Assembly (NCBI RefSeq): GCF_001645385.1
Contig: NZ_LVHI01000023.1
Span: 571,473-635,472 of the forward strand
DNA from: Rhodococcoides kyotonense
Lineage (GTDB): Bacteria; Actinomycetota; Actinomycetes; Mycobacteriales; Mycobacteriaceae
Length of the DNA stretch: 64,000 bases
Direction of reading: 5' to 3'
Shown here one piece after another: positions 45,528 to 54,453 of this stretch. The first letter of the stretch is position 1; every line of letters begins with the position of its first letter. The position numbers and the translations under genes are program-made. A model generated the notes under the pieces. That model did no database searches and had not been told where the DNA came from. It saw only the letters and a list, made by a program, of their open reading frames with translations.

Positions 45528-46319
45528 TCAGAGCTTGCGCATCACGGTGACGACCTTGCCCAGGATTGCGGCGTCGTTGCCCGGAATGGGTTCGAACAAA
45601 GGGTTGTGCGGCATGAGCCAGATATCGCCCTTGGACCGCTTGAACGTCTTCACGGTGGCCTCGCCGTCGATCATCGCCGCGACGATGTCACCGTTGTCGG
45701 CGACGCTCTGCTGCCGTACGACCACCCAGTCGCCGTCGCAGATCGCGGCGTCGATCATCGACTCGCCGACGACCTTGAGTAGGAACAGCGACCCCTGGCC
45801 GACGAGTTCGCGGGGCAGCGGGAAGACGTCCTCGACGGCTTCCTCGGCGAGAATCGGGCCACCGGCGGCGATACGTCCGAGGACGGGCACGAACGTGGGT
45901 GTCGGCAGCTGATCCTCGGCGGCAGCCGAACCGTCGGCGACGGCGGCTGCGTGATCGGCCTGCACCTCGTCGAGTCCGCGAACATCCACCGCACGGGGAC
46001 GGTTCGCGTCACGGCGCAGGAATCCCTTGCGTTCGAGCGTCCGCAGCTGATGGGCGACCGACGACGTCGACGTCAGACCGACCGCGTCACCGATCTCACG
46101 GATGCTCGGCGGGTACCCGCGCTCGGTGACCGATGCGCGAATGACCTCGAGTACCTTGCGCTGACGCTCCGTGAGCCCCGCGTTGATGTCGGTGCCTTCT
46201 CCTTCGAAGGCCTTCGCCGTCGGCACGGCGGCAGGCTTGCCCGCCGAACTCTTGCCGGCAGACCTGGATCCGGCGGACTTCGGTGCCGGTGTAGACCCTG
46301 ACGAGGTCTCGTCCTTCAT
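45528..46319 (-). CDS. lexA: LexA repressor (SOS regulator)
   Basis: Binds SOS boxes and self-cleaves with RecA help after DNA damage. The 263-residue protein has an extra Ser/Ala/Lys-rich N-terminal 50 residues. The winged HTH follows: [44 protein letters not shown], about residues 49-92. The cleavage site Ala-Gly is in [13 protein letters not shown]. The catalytic Ser is in [16 protein letters not shown] and the Lys in [14 protein letters not shown]. The ATG at 46319 is preceded by a GCAGGAGGATG ribosome site. A LexA-like box sits about 140 bp upstream. Confidence 0.96.
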   Translation of the reverse strand: MKDETSSGSTPAPKSAGSRSAGKSSAGKPAAVPTAKAFEGEGTDINAGLTERQRKVLEVIRASVTERGYPPSIREIGDAVGLTSTSSVAHQLRTLERKGFLRRDANRPRAVDVRGLDEVQADHAAAVADGSAAAEDQLPTPTFVPVLGRIAAGGPILAEEAVEDVFPLPRELVGQGSLFLLKVVGESMIDAAICDGDWVVVRQQSVADNGDIVAAMIDGEATVKTFKRSKGDIWLMPHNPLFEPIPGNDAAILGKVVTVMRKL

Positions 46320-46457
46320 ACGTGCATCCTCCTGCCGTCTCGGCGTGCGTTGCCGATGCTGGTGTGGCTGTCGCCTGTGGTTCTGTGACGCCATTTCGAG
46401 TGGTGCCGGTGTGACGTGTGGTTTCTGACACGAATCTAGCCCGTCGACGCTGTTCGA

Positions 46458-46473
46458 TCAAACATCTGTTCGA
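46458..46473 (-). promoter_or_regulatory. LexA-like box upstream of lexA
   Basis: TCAAAC-ATCT-GTTCGA differs from TCGAAC-N4-GTTCGA at one position. It supports autoregulation of lexA. Confidence 0.75.
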
Positions 46474-46521
46474 TCCGTGTCGCATTTTCTACTGACTTTG
46501 TCGGACCCGCGTGATAGAACT

Positions 46522-46552
46522 TCGAACAAGCGTTCATCGAACGCCTGATCGA
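46522..46552 (+). promoter_or_regulatory. Two tandem LexA-like boxes upstream of the SOS membrane-protein gene
   Basis: Box 1 is TCGAAC-AAGC-GTTCAT (46522-46537). Box 2 is TCGAAC-GCCT-GATCGA (46537-46552), which begins on the last base of box 1. Each keeps a perfect left half and one or two changes in the right half. They lie 52-82 bp before the ATG at 46604. Confidence 0.7.
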
Positions 46553-46603
46553 ATGGAACGAAGGCAAGTGGTTCGATCATCGTCGACAGCAGTGGAGATC
46601 TCG

Positions 46604-46936
46604 ATGAGCATCACGGTTTCAGACCCTCGGGTGGTCCGCCCGGTCGCGCGTCCCTCCCGTCGACGCGCAACGCCTGCGCGACGTCGCTACGTGCACTCGG
46701 CCCCGTCGGCACATCAGCCGTCGTCGATGGGTGCGTACGCGGACTCGTGCGTCGAAGAACGCCGTTCCGATCAGTCGATCTCGTGGCAGGCCACCGTGGC
46801 AGGCGTCGTGGGTACCGCAGTGGTGATCCTCGCACTGGTCGGGCTCGCCAACCTTCGCGCGGGGCAGCTCGAACCGGCGTCGCAGCCGCCCAGTCAATCG
46901 GTGGAGCACGTCGTACCGTCGGCCACGGGAGAATGA
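46604..46936 (+). CDS. SOS-associated small membrane protein (DivS/ChiZ position)
   Basis: A 110-residue protein with a basic N-terminal half ([15 protein letters not shown]). It has one transmembrane helix ([20 protein letters not shown], about residues 68-87) and a short Pro/Ser-rich outer tail. Genes at this place, divergent from lexA and upstream of nrdR, encode the SOS-induced division suppressors DivS (C. glutamicum) and Rv2719c/ChiZ (M. tuberculosis). Here no LysM domain follows the helix, so the protein is shorter than Rv2719c. The ATG at 46604 has a GGAG site; longer frames upstream overlap the LexA boxes. Confidence 0.7.
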   Translation: MSITVSDPRVVRPVARPSRRRATPARRRYVHSAPSAHQPSSMGAYADSCVEERRSDQSISWQATVAGVVGTAVVILALVGLANLRAGQLEPASQPPSQSVEHVVPSATGE

Positions 46937-46999
46937 TCTCGTCATGTCGCCGGTGGTCGGCTTTCCGTCCCAGACGGGTGATCGAGTTCAGCACGTAGC

Positions 47000-47053
47000 G
47001 CTCCGAGTATTCTCGGAGCCTGCACCTCCCGTGCGTCCTAGGTGTTTCACGGG
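47000..47053 (+). other. Structured leader candidate upstream of nrdR
   Basis: A perfect 8-bp hairpin GCTCCGAG-TATT-CTCGGAGC (47000-47019) is followed by two interleaved pairings. CACCT (47023-47027) pairs with AGGTG (47040-47044), and CCCGTG (47028-47033) pairs with CACGGG (47048-47053). The latter two could form a pseudoknot or alternative hairpins. This is paper folding only. Confidence 0.4.
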
Positions 47054-47111
47054 TCCTACGCGTTCGACCGGTGATGGCGGGGAGTGCATCGGCTACGACG
47101 GAGGCTCCGAC

Positions 47112-47576
47112 ATGCATTGCCCGTTCTGCAGGCACCCTGATTCGCGCGTGGTGGATTCCCGCGAGGCGGACGAAGGCCAGGCGATTCGTCGGCGTCGGTC
47201 GTGCCCGGAATGCGGTCGTCGGTTCACCACCGTCGAAACGGCGGTCCTCGCGGTCGTGAAGCGCAGCGGCGTCACCGAGCCGTTCAGCCGCGAGAAGGTC
47301 GTCAAAGGTGTGCGACGCGCGTGCCAGGGCCGGGATGTCGACAACGACGCGTTGAACCTCCTGGCTCAGCAGGTGGAGGACGCGGTTCGTGCGTCCGGAT
47401 CCGCCGAAATCCCCAGCCACGAGGTCGGATTGGCCATTCTCGGCCCACTCCGCGATCTCGACGAAGTAGCCTACTTGCGCTTCGCGTCCGTGTACCGATC
47501 CTTCAGCTCGGCCGAGGATTTCGAGAAGGAGATCCTCGAATTGCGCGCGCATCGCGAGGCCGGCGTCAGCGACTGA
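47112..47576 (+). CDS. nrdR: Transcriptional repressor NrdR
   Basis: Represses ribonucleotide reductase genes in response to ATP/dATP. The 154-residue protein has the zinc ribbon [20 protein letters not shown]...[12 protein letters not shown] (about residues 3-40). The ATP-cone contains [26 protein letters not shown]. The ATG at 47112 gives the standard MHCPFC start; the longer upstream frame is not used. The 3' end overlaps convergent hrpA by 11 bases. Confidence 0.96.
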   Translation: MHCPFCRHPDSRVVDSREADEGQAIRRRRSCPECGRRFTTVETAVLAVVKRSGVTEPFSREKVVKGVRRACQGRDVDNDALNLLAQQVEDAVRASGSAEIPSHEVGLAILGPLRDLDEVAYLRFASVYRSFSSAEDFEKEILELRAHREAGVSD

Positions 47577-50500
47577 CTGCGTCCATCGCCTTCATGATTC
47601 GTTTCTCGGACACCGGATAGGCAGTTCGAATCCCCTGCGCGAACAGGCCGATGCGAAGTTCCTCGATAGACCAGAACACGTCCTGGACAGCCGAACTTCT
47701 CTGTCGTGCCTCGGGAAGCGACTTCAACAGGCGGTCGTACGCTTCGTAGACGCGATCCAGCACGTCCATGCCCGCGTCGTCACGAGACGCGCTGCTCGGC
47801 AACGACTTCAGGCGAGCGGTTGCGCCCTGCAGGTAGCGGGGAATGTCCGCGAGTCGAGCGGACCCGAACTCGAAGACGAAGCCGTCGAACACCAGACCGT
47901 CGAGTTGCTCACGGACGTCGTCGGCGGCATCGCCCTTCTTCGTGTCCAGGATCGATCGAAGTTCCATCGCGGCAGTCAGAATCGGCCGCACGAGCGCGAC
48001 GATCCGGGACGTGCGGGCTGCGGTGTCTGCGTTGACCGCCTTCGACAGTGCGGCGAACTTCTCGGGGCTGCGCACCGGACCGCCGTGCGCCATCATCGCT
48101 TCGTCGACGGCGGTTCGGCGGCAGTCCTCGAGCAGTGCCTCGACGCTGCCGTACGGGTTCTGTCCGAGCGCGAGACGTTCCTTCGTCGGAATGCCCGCGA
48201 GCAGCGCTTTGGTGCCCCGGGGCGCGGACTCGAGCAGGAGGGCGCGTGTTCCGTCCCGCATCGACGCGCGCTGCTGAGCGGGTGTGCTCAACACACGCAC
48301 GGCCACACCACCGTTCTCGGGAACGAGCGCGGGGTAGCCCGTGACGGTCTGCCCGCCGACGGACCGGGTGACGGTGTCCTCCAACGTGCCGAGCGAGGAC
48401 GACGTCCAGGCCAGTGTCGGTGCGCGTTCGGCCTGTCCGACGGCGCTGGCGACCTCGCGATCGACGCGCGGCGACAACGTCTTTCGCAACCGAACCAGAT
48501 CCTTGTCGGAGCCGAGAACGGTGCCGCTCCCGTCGACCGCGACGAAGGTCATGCGCAGATGCGGCGGCAACGACGCCACGTCGAAGTCCGTCGGGTCGAT
48601 GCGGCAGGCGCCGAGGCGGGAAAGCTCCCTCGCGAGGGCCGTGACGACGGGCTCCGACCTGGGCTTCATCGACCTCAATGCCGCAGTAGCGAAATCCGGT
48701 GCCGGAACGACGTTTCGACGCACAGCTTTCGGAAGAAGTTTGATGAGTGTCGCCACCAACTCGGCGCGCATACCGGGGACCAGCCAGTCGAAGCCCACGG
48801 GCTGCACCTGCGCGAGGAGCGCGATCGGAATGCGGGCGGTGACGCCGTCGGCCGCCGATCCCGGTTCGAACTGATACGTGAGTGGGAATTGAATTTCGCC
48901 TTGCCGCCACGCATCCGGGTAGTCGCCACCGAGGACCGAGGCCGCGTCGGGGTTGACGACAGTGGCAGCGGTGAAGTCCAGAAGTTCCGGAGCGGCCTTG
49001 CGCGCCTTCTTCCACCACGTGTCGAAGTGGCGTGCCGACACAGCCTCTTTTCCGACTCGGGCGTCGTAGAAGTCGAACAGTGCGTCGTCGTCGACGACGA
49101 TGTCACGCCGTCGAGCTCGGTTCTCGAGTTCTCCGACGTCCTCGAGCAGCGTGCGGTTCTTGTGGAAGAACGGATGCTGTGTCTTCCACTCACCCTGTAC
49201 GAGAGCATGTCTGATGAACAGTTCGCGCGAGATCTCCGGGTCGATGCGGTGATAGTTCACCGGACGTCCCGTCACGAGCGGGATGCCGTACAGCGTGACA
49301 CGCTCGTAGGCCATCGCGGTCTGTCGTTTGATGGACCAATGCGGTTCGGAGTACGTCCGCTTCACCAGATGCGGGGCGAGTCGTTCGGCCCATTCGGGTT
49401 CGATGCGGGCGGCCATCCGGCCCCACAATCGCCCGGTCTCGACCAATTCGGCTGCCATCACCCAACGCGGCGGTTTCTTGAACAACCCCGATCCGGGGAA
49501 GATCGCGAAGTGGGTACCGCGGGCGCCGAGAAACTCGCGCTTCTCGCCCTCGCGTAGTCCGATATGCGACAGCAGACCGGACAGCAACGCTTGGTGCAGT
49601 GCCACCGGAGTGCTGTCGTTCTCGGGGACGGTCCAGCCGAGTCCGCGCGTGATCTGACGTAGCTGACCGTGCAGATCCTGCCATTCCCGAATGCGCAGGT
49701 AGTGCAGGAACTCGTTACGGCACATGCGCCGAAACTGGTTCGACGACAATTCGTTTCGTTGTTCGCGCAGGTACTTCCACAACTCGATGTAGGCGAGGAA
49801 GTCGGAATTCTCGACCGCGAACCGTGCGTGCTTCTCGTCTGCAGCCTGTTGGTGCTCGACCGGCCGCTCTCGGACGTCCTGGATCGACAGCGCGGAGACG
49901 ACGACCAGCGCGTCCACGAGCGCGCCGGTGGCATTGGCTTCGACGAGCATCCGCGCCATTCGTGGATCGACGGGGAGTTGCGCGAGTTCACGTCCGATCG
50001 GGGTGAGCTCCGGTTCGCCGCTCTTCCCGGCCGAGAGCGCTCCCAGCTCCTCGAGAAGTCCGACGCCGTCGCGAATGCTCCGCGGGTCCGGCGGCTCGAC
50101 GAACGGGAACTGGTCTATCTTTCCGAGGCCGAGGGACGTCATCTGCAGAATCACCGACGCGAGGTTGGTACGCAGGATCTCCGGCTCGGTGAAGTGCGGC
50201 CTGGCCTCGAAGTCCTCCTCGGAGTACAGCCGAATGCAGATGCCGTCCGCCACGCGACCGCAACGGCCTGCGCGCTGCCGTGCGGACGCCTGGGAGATCT
50301 TCTCGATCGGAAGGCGTTGCACCTTCGTCCGTATCGAGTACCTCGAGATGCGCGCGGTGCCCGGATCCACGACGTAGCGAATGCCGGGCACGGTCAGTGA
50401 CGTCTCGGCGACGTTGGTGGACAACACCACTCGCCGTCCCGTGTGCGGCGTGAACACCCGGTGCTGCTCGGCCGCGGACAGGCGCGCATACAGCGGAACG

Positions 50501-51459
50501 ATCTCGGTGTTGCGTAGTTTCCGGTCCCGCAGTGCGTCCGCGGTGTCTCGAATCTCGCGTTCGCCGGACAGGAACACCAGGATGTCGCCGTCGCCCTCGC
50601 CGAGCAGCTCGTCGACGGCGTCGCACGTCGCGTCGACGGGATCGAGATCGATCGTCGTGTCGCCGACGTCGACCGACAAAGGGCGATAACGCATCTCGAC
50701 GGGGAACGTTCGACCGGAGACCTCGATGATCGGAGCCGGCACTCCGTCACGAGCGAAGTGCTGTGCGAAACGTTCGGGGTCGATCGTCGCCGACGTGATG
50801 ATCACCTTGAGATCAGGGCGGCGGGGGAGGAGCTGAGCGAGGTACCCGAGAATGAAGTCGATGTTCAGGCTGCGTTCGTGGGCTTCGTCGATGATGAGCG
50901 TGTCGTACTGTCGCAGCAGCCGGTCGCGCTGGATCTCGGCGAGCAGAATGCCGTCGGTCATCAGTTTGACGAGCGTCGAATCCGAGGACTGGTCGGTGAA
51001 TCGCACCTTGTAGCCGACGGTTTCGCCGATCTCCTGGCCGACTTCCTCGGCGATGCGTTCGGCGACCGTGCGGGCCGCGAGACGCCTCGGTTGGGTGTGG
51101 CCGATGGACCCTCGGACGCCCCGGCCGAGTTCGAGACATATCTTCGGAATCTGCGTCGTCTTGCCCGATCCGGTCTCACCCGCGACGACGACCACCTGAT
51201 GCTGTTCGATCGCAGCCGCGATGTCGTCCTTGCGTTGGCTGACCGGAAGAGATTCGGGATATTCGACGACGGGAACGGCCGTGCGACGGTTCGCCACCAC
51301 GAGCTCGGCGCGCGCGACGTCGCTCTCGATCGCGTTCAGTGCGTCGTCCGTGCGTGCCCGGTCGAGCCGACGACGGAGACGATGTTCGTCGCGCAGCGTG
51401 ACACCCTCGAGACGAGCGGTGAGGGTGCGACGACGGTGCGAGACGGTTTCAGTAGACAT
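47566..51459 (-). CDS. hrpA: ATP-dependent RNA helicase HrpA
   Basis: A large DEAH-box helicase of 1297 residues acting on mRNA or stalled ribosomes. Motifs in order are [17 protein letters not shown] (about residues 94-110), [63 protein letters not shown], and [18 protein letters not shown]. The long C-terminal half contains the HrpA-type OB and DUF3418 regions (for example [35 protein letters not shown]). The ATG at 51459 follows a CTGGAGGCAGC ribosome site. The open frame extends 503 codons further upstream only as an antisense shadow of the aminotransferase. Confidence 0.95.
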   Translation of the reverse strand: MSTETVSHRRRTLTARLEGVTLRDEHRLRRRLDRARTDDALNAIESDVARAELVVANRRTAVPVVEYPESLPVSQRKDDIAAAIEQHQVVVVAGETGSGKTTQIPKICLELGRGVRGSIGHTQPRRLAARTVAERIAEEVGQEIGETVGYKVRFTDQSSDSTLVKLMTDGILLAEIQRDRLLRQYDTLIIDEAHERSLNIDFILGYLAQLLPRRPDLKVIITSATIDPERFAQHFARDGVPAPIIEVSGRTFPVEMRYRPLSVDVGDTTIDLDPVDATCDAVDELLGEGDGDILVFLSGEREIRDTADALRDRKLRNTEIVPLYARLSAAEQHRVFTPHTGRRVVLSTNVAETSLTVPGIRYVVDPGTARISRYSIRTKVQRLPIEKISQASARQRAGRCGRVADGICIRLYSEEDFEARPHFTEPEILRTNLASVILQMTSLGLGKIDQFPFVEPPDPRSIRDGVGLLEELGALSAGKSGEPELTPIGRELAQLPVDPRMARMLVEANATGALVDALVVVSALSIQDVRERPVEHQQAADEKHARFAVENSDFLAYIELWKYLREQRNELSSNQFRRMCRNEFLHYLRIREWQDLHGQLRQITRGLGWTVPENDSTPVALHQALLSGLLSHIGLREGEKREFLGARGTHFAIFPGSGLFKKPPRWVMAAELVETGRLWGRMAARIEPEWAERLAPHLVKRTYSEPHWSIKRQTAMAYERVTLYGIPLVTGRPVNYHRIDPEISRELFIRHALVQGEWKTQHPFFHKNRTLLEDVGELENRARRRDIVVDDDALFDFYDARVGKEAVSARHFDTWWKKARKAAPELLDFTAATVVNPDAASVLGGDYPDAWRQGEIQFPLTYQFEPGSAADGVTARIPIALLAQVQPVGFDWLVPGMRAELVATLIKLLPKAVRRNVVPAPDFATAALRSMKPRSEPVVTALARELSRLGACRIDPTDFDVASLPPHLRMTFVAVDGSGTVLGSDKDLVRLRKTLSPRVDREVASAVGQAERAPTLAWTSSSLGTLEDTVTRSVGGQTVTGYPALVPENGGVAVRVLSTPAQQRASMRDGTRALLLESAPRGTKALLAGIPTKERLALGQNPYGSVEALLEDCRRTAVDEAMMAHGGPVRSPEKFAALSKAVNADTAARTSRIVALVRPILTAAMELRSILDTKKGDAADDVREQLDGLVFDGFVFEFGSARLADIPRYLQGATARLKSLPSSASRDDAGMDVLDRVYEAYDRLLKSLPEARQRSSAVQDVFWSIEELRIGLFAQGIRTAYPVSEKRIMKAMDAVSR

Positions 51460-51569
51460 GCTGCCTCCAGGATAATCGGTCGAACCGACTTCCCTTCGTG
51501 TGGTGAACGCCGCGGAACGACTCGGTGCCGAGTGGAGAGACGGCTCACACTCGACGAACGGGGTCCGAC

Positions 51570-51575
51570 TAAGCT
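51570..51575 (+). promoter_or_regulatory. -10 box for the aminotransferase gene (leaderless type)
   Basis: TAAGCT ends 7 bases before the ATG at 51583. Confidence 0.45.
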
Positions 51576-51582
51576 CTCTGGC

Positions 51583-52842
51583 ATGTCTACTCCGGCCGAG
51601 CCGACCTACGAATCCACCCATTCCGCGCTGTGGCACGGCTTCGCCGACATGGGCGCAGTCACCACCAAGGGGCCGTTCGTCGTATCGCGCGGCGAGGGTG
51701 CCTACATCTGGGACCGTGAGGGCAACAAGTACCTCGATGCCACCGCCGGCCTGTGGTTCACGAACGTCGGGCACGGGCGTCGGGAGATCGCCGACGCCGT
51801 CGCAGCCCAGCTCGGGTCGCTGGCGCATTACTCGAACTTCGGCGACTTCGTCCCCGAGACGACACTCGCGTTGGCGGAACGCCTCGGCGAGATCGCGCCG
51901 GTCGCGGGCAGCAAGGTGTTCTTCACCTCCGGCGGTTCCGATTCGATCGACACCGCAGCGAAGCTCGCCCGGAGGTACTGGCACGAGACGGGAAAGCCCG
52001 GGAAGAAGCTCATCGTCGGCCGTCAGAAGGCGTATCACGGCATGCACGTCGCCGGCACCGCCTTGGCGGGCATTCCGGTCAACCGTGAGAACTACGGCGA
52101 ACTGATGCCCGACGCACGGACGGTGGCCTGGGACGATGCGAAGGCCTTGCTCGCGCTGATCGAGGAAGTGGGCGCGGACCAGATCGCCGCGTTCTTCTGC
52201 GAACCGATCATCGGCGCGGGTGGCGTCTATCTGCCCCCGCAGGGATATCTGCAGGAAGTGCGTCAGATCTGCCGCGACCACGACGTTCTGTTCGTCGCCG
52301 ACGAGGTGGTGACGGGATTCGGTCGCATCGGCGGGTCGTGGTTCGCGTCGACGCGCTTCGATCTGCAGCCGGACCTGATGACGACGGCCAAGGGCCTGAC
52401 GTCGGGCTACGTGCCGATGGGTGCGGTGTTCGTCGCGCCGCACATCGCCGAACCGTTCTTCTCCGGTGGGGTCTGGTGGCGCCACGGCTACACGTACGGC
52501 GGCCATGCGGGCGCTGCGGCGGCCGCGATGGCGACGCTCGACATCATGGAACGTGAGAACCTGCTGCAGGAATCGGCGCGCCTCGAGACGTCGCTGCATA
52601 CTCATCTCGCGCCGCTCGCCGACCATCCGCGCGTCCAAGAGGTGCGCAGTGGTCTCGGTGCCGTCGCCGCGGTGCAACTCGCCGATCCGGCCGAGGCACT
52701 GCCGTTCGTCGGGACGCTGCGCGAGCACGGCGTGTCCGGGCGCGCCGCAGGCCAGGGTGCGATGCAGATCTCGCCGTCGTTCGTGATGACCGACGCCGAA
52801 GTCGAGGAACTCGCGGGACGAATTCTCAGCGCGCTCGGCTGA
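51583..52842 (+). CDS. Class III pyridoxal-phosphate aminotransferase
   Basis: A 419-residue fold-type I aminotransferase of the omega-amino acid / beta-alanine:pyruvate type. Visible parts are WDREGNKYLDATAGLWFTNVGHGR near the N-terminus, FFTSGGSDSIDTAAKLARRYW (cofactor phosphate loop), AFFCEPIIGAGGVYLPPQGYLQEV, and VADEVVTGFGRIG with the PLP-contacting Asp. The Schiff-base lysine is in DLMTTAKGLTSGY (about Lys270). The amino donor cannot be told from the sequence. Its 3' end overlaps the convergent 73-residue gene by 17 bases. Confidence 0.9.
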   Translation: MSTPAEPTYESTHSALWHGFADMGAVTTKGPFVVSRGEGAYIWDREGNKYLDATAGLWFTNVGHGRREIADAVAAQLGSLAHYSNFGDFVPETTLALAERLGEIAPVAGSKVFFTSGGSDSIDTAAKLARRYWHETGKPGKKLIVGRQKAYHGMHVAGTALAGIPVNRENYGELMPDARTVAWDDAKALLALIEEVGADQIAAFFCEPIIGAGGVYLPPQGYLQEVRQICRDHDVLFVADEVVTGFGRIGGSWFASTRFDLQPDLMTTAKGLTSGYVPMGAVFVAPHIAEPFFSGGVWWRHGYTYGGHAGAAAAAMATLDIMERENLLQESARLETSLHTHLAPLADHPRVQEVRSGLGAVAAVQLADPAEALPFVGTLREHGVSGRAAGQGAMQISPSFVMTDAEVEELAGRILSALG

Positions 52843-53047
52843 ACCGAGAGCGCAAGCGGTGCAACCCCGTCGGGGAAGCGGGGGCGTCGGGCGTTGCGGC
52901 CGATGCCTCCGCGAACCGCTTGTGCAGCTCCTGCCGAACCTCGTCGGGGGCGTAGGCGCGCCGCGCACGTTCCGATCGCACGACGAGAGCTCCGGTGGCG
53001 GCGACGCCCGCGACGCCCGCGAGGCCCAGGATCTTCCACAGCTTCAT
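52826..53047 (-). CDS. Small single-helix membrane protein
   Basis: A 73-residue protein with one N-terminal helix (KLWKILGLAGVAGVAATGALVV, about residues 2-23). An Arg/Ala-rich cytoplasmic tail follows (RSERARRAYAPDEVRQELHKRFAEASA). I do not recognise a named family. It is divergent from the YiiX-like gene, with only 30 bp between the two start codons and a -10 box for each. Its end overlaps the aminotransferase. The shared promoter suggests a joint role with the YiiX-like protein. Confidence 0.65.
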   Translation of the reverse strand: MKLWKILGLAGVAGVAATGALVVRSERARRAYAPDEVRQELHKRFAEASAATPDAPASPTGLHRLRSRFSRAR

Positions 53048-53053
53048 GGCTTC

Positions 53054-53070
53054 ACCGTACTGGTTAAGCT
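53054..53070. promoter_or_regulatory. Back-to-back -10 boxes for two divergent leaderless genes
   Basis: TACGGT on the minus strand (53054-53059) ends 6 bases before the ATG at 53047. TAAGCT on the plus strand (53065-53070) ends 7 bases before the ATG at 53078. Only 5 bp separate the boxes, so the two polymerases cannot bind at the same time. Confidence 0.55.
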
Positions 53071-53077
53071 CGACCGT

Positions 53078-53737
53078 ATGAATGCGTCGCGAATCGATCT
53101 GGATACAGCGGTGGACGCGACCAGGACCGGTGACATCTGGATCTTCCGTGGCCGTTCGGCGGCCGACAGGGCGATTCAAACTCTGACGAACAGTCCCGTC
53201 AACCATGTGGGGATGGCCGTCGTCGTGGACGATCTGCCTCCGCTGATGTGGCATGCGGAGCTGGGAAAGTCGTTGCAGGACATGTGGACCGGCAACTTCC
53301 AGCGCGGTGTGCAACTGCACGATCTTCGCGCTGCCGTGCTCCAGTGGACGCTGAAATACGAACAGCGGTGCTGGCTGCGGCAATTGGGGACGGCCGTGAC
53401 ACGAGAGCAGGAAGATGCGTTGATGCGGACCATCGCTCGCATGGACGGCACCGCGTTTCCGACGACGGCGAAGTTGGCGGGGCGCTGGTTCAAAGGACGC
53501 GTCCCCACGTTGATTCGGCGTCAGGAGCCCTCGGCTGCGATCGAGACGGCCTACTGCGCGGAAGTGGTTGCGACGACGTACGAGTCGATGGGCCTGCTCG
53601 CCGGGCACAAGAAGGCGAACTGGTTCGACCCGGGCAAATTCTGGAGCGGCGATCGGTTACCGCTGGCCGACGGCGTCACGCTGGGTGCCGAGATCGCTGT
53701 CGACGTGCCGCACGAAGAACCGCCTACCGCACGGTGA
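53078..53737 (+). CDS. YiiX-like permuted NlpC/P60 cysteine hydrolase
   Basis: A 219-residue protein. Its layout fits permuted NlpC/P60 (YiiX/LRAT-type) papain-like enzymes: GDIWIFRGRSAADRAIQTLT, then the catalytic histidine in SPVNHVGMAVVVDD (His43), and much later the cysteine in IETAYCAEVVATTYESMGLL (Cys160). The order H then C is the permuted order. Substrates in the family are amide or thioester bonds of lipids, peptides or cell-wall fragments, and the substrate here is unknown. No signal peptide. The 3' end overlaps the phzF-like gene by 14 bases. Confidence 0.65.
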   Translation: MNASRIDLDTAVDATRTGDIWIFRGRSAADRAIQTLTNSPVNHVGMAVVVDDLPPLMWHAELGKSLQDMWTGNFQRGVQLHDLRAAVLQWTLKYEQRCWLRQLGTAVTREQEDALMRTIARMDGTAFPTTAKLAGRWFKGRVPTLIRRQEPSAAIETAYCAEVVATTYESMGLLAGHKKANWFDPGKFWSGDRLPLADGVTLGAEIAVDVPHEEPPTAR

Positions 53738-54401
53738 TCGACGAGTCCGCGACGGTCCGGCCGCCCAGCTCGATCCAACCGTCGTCCAGACAGGTCGTCA
53801 GCAGCCTCGATCCGCGGCCTTGGTGAATGCGGATCCCCAGTCCCAGCGAGGCGGTGATGCGAACTGCTGCCGCGCCGGTCGCTTCGTCCTCGGCAATCCC
53901 CATCTCGGGCGCGAACATTCGCGAACGTATCGCCTCGTGTTCGGCGTCCATCCATGCCCACACGTAGTGGTGCCCTTCGGTGAAGGTCGACGGGTCGACC
54001 GACTCGACCTCATCGACGGTCGTCAACGGATGCATCGTGAACTCCGGAGCCCAGTCGGCTCGTGCCCGCACCGCCGTCGTGCCGTCACCGTAGGTCACCT
54101 GCAGCTCTCCGGCAGGGACGACGAGGGTGTCGATCGGGTGCCCCTGCGCGCCGAGCCACCACGACAGGCCGACGGTCGGGTGCCCCGCGAACGGGAGTTC
54201 GACGGCGGGAGTGAAGATGGCGGCGGATGCCGTCGACCCGCCGTCGTGGTCGACGAAGATCGTCTCGCTGAAGCCGAGTTCGGTGGCCAGCGACTGACGC
54301 TCGGCGGGCGGCACGGCGTGGCTGCGGACGATTCCGAGTGGATTGCCGTACCGGCCTGCGTCGTCGGTGAACACGCGAACGACTGCCACGTCGATACTCA
54401 T
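53724..54401 (-). CDS. PhzF-family isomerase-like protein
   Basis: A 225-residue protein with the PhzF start DVAVVRVFTDDAGRYGNPLGIV, the catalytic Glu in ELGFSETIFV, the family motif FTPAVELPFAGHPTVGLSWWLG, and the ending EDEATGAAAVRITASLGLGIRIHQGRGSRL. It is shorter than usual (about 270-290 residues), with a compact middle part. The counterpart is Rv2716. The true substrate is unknown. It is divergent from oxyR, each with its own -10 box. Confidence 0.85.
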   Translation of the reverse strand: MSIDVAVVRVFTDDAGRYGNPLGIVRSHAVPPAERQSLATELGFSETIFVDHDGGSTASAAIFTPAVELPFAGHPTVGLSWWLGAQGHPIDTLVVPAGELQVTYGDGTTAVRARADWAPEFTMHPLTTVDEVESVDPSTFTEGHHYVWAWMDAEHEAIRSRMFAPEMGIAEDEATGAAAVRITASLGLGIRIHQGRGSRLLTTCLDDGWIELGGRTVADSSITVR

Positions 54402-54408
54402 GTCGGGG

Positions 54409-54446
54409 AATCTACCAAAGGCGCAGGCGATAGCCCTCGCTAAACT
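54409..54446. promoter_or_regulatory. Divergent leaderless promoters of the phzF-like gene and oxyR
   Basis: TAGATT on the minus strand (54409-54414) lies 7 bases before the phzF-like ATG. TAAACT on the plus strand (54441-54446) lies 7 bases before the oxyR ATG. Two GATAG copies (54429-54433, 54446-54450) near the oxyR box resemble OxyR half-sites (ATAG), so autoregulation is possible. Confidence 0.5.
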
Positions 54447-54453
54447 GATAGGC

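Noticed and set aside
46937..47111. Cobalamin riboswitch upstream of nrdR
   Set aside because: No B12-box-like sequence is visible and the region is shorter than a full riboswitch. Only short hairpins are present.
47566..52968. An 1800-residue open frame on the minus strand
   Set aside because: Only the part from 51459 on is hrpA. The first 503 codons are antisense to the aminotransferase, arginine-rich, and have no ribosome site, whereas 51459 has one.
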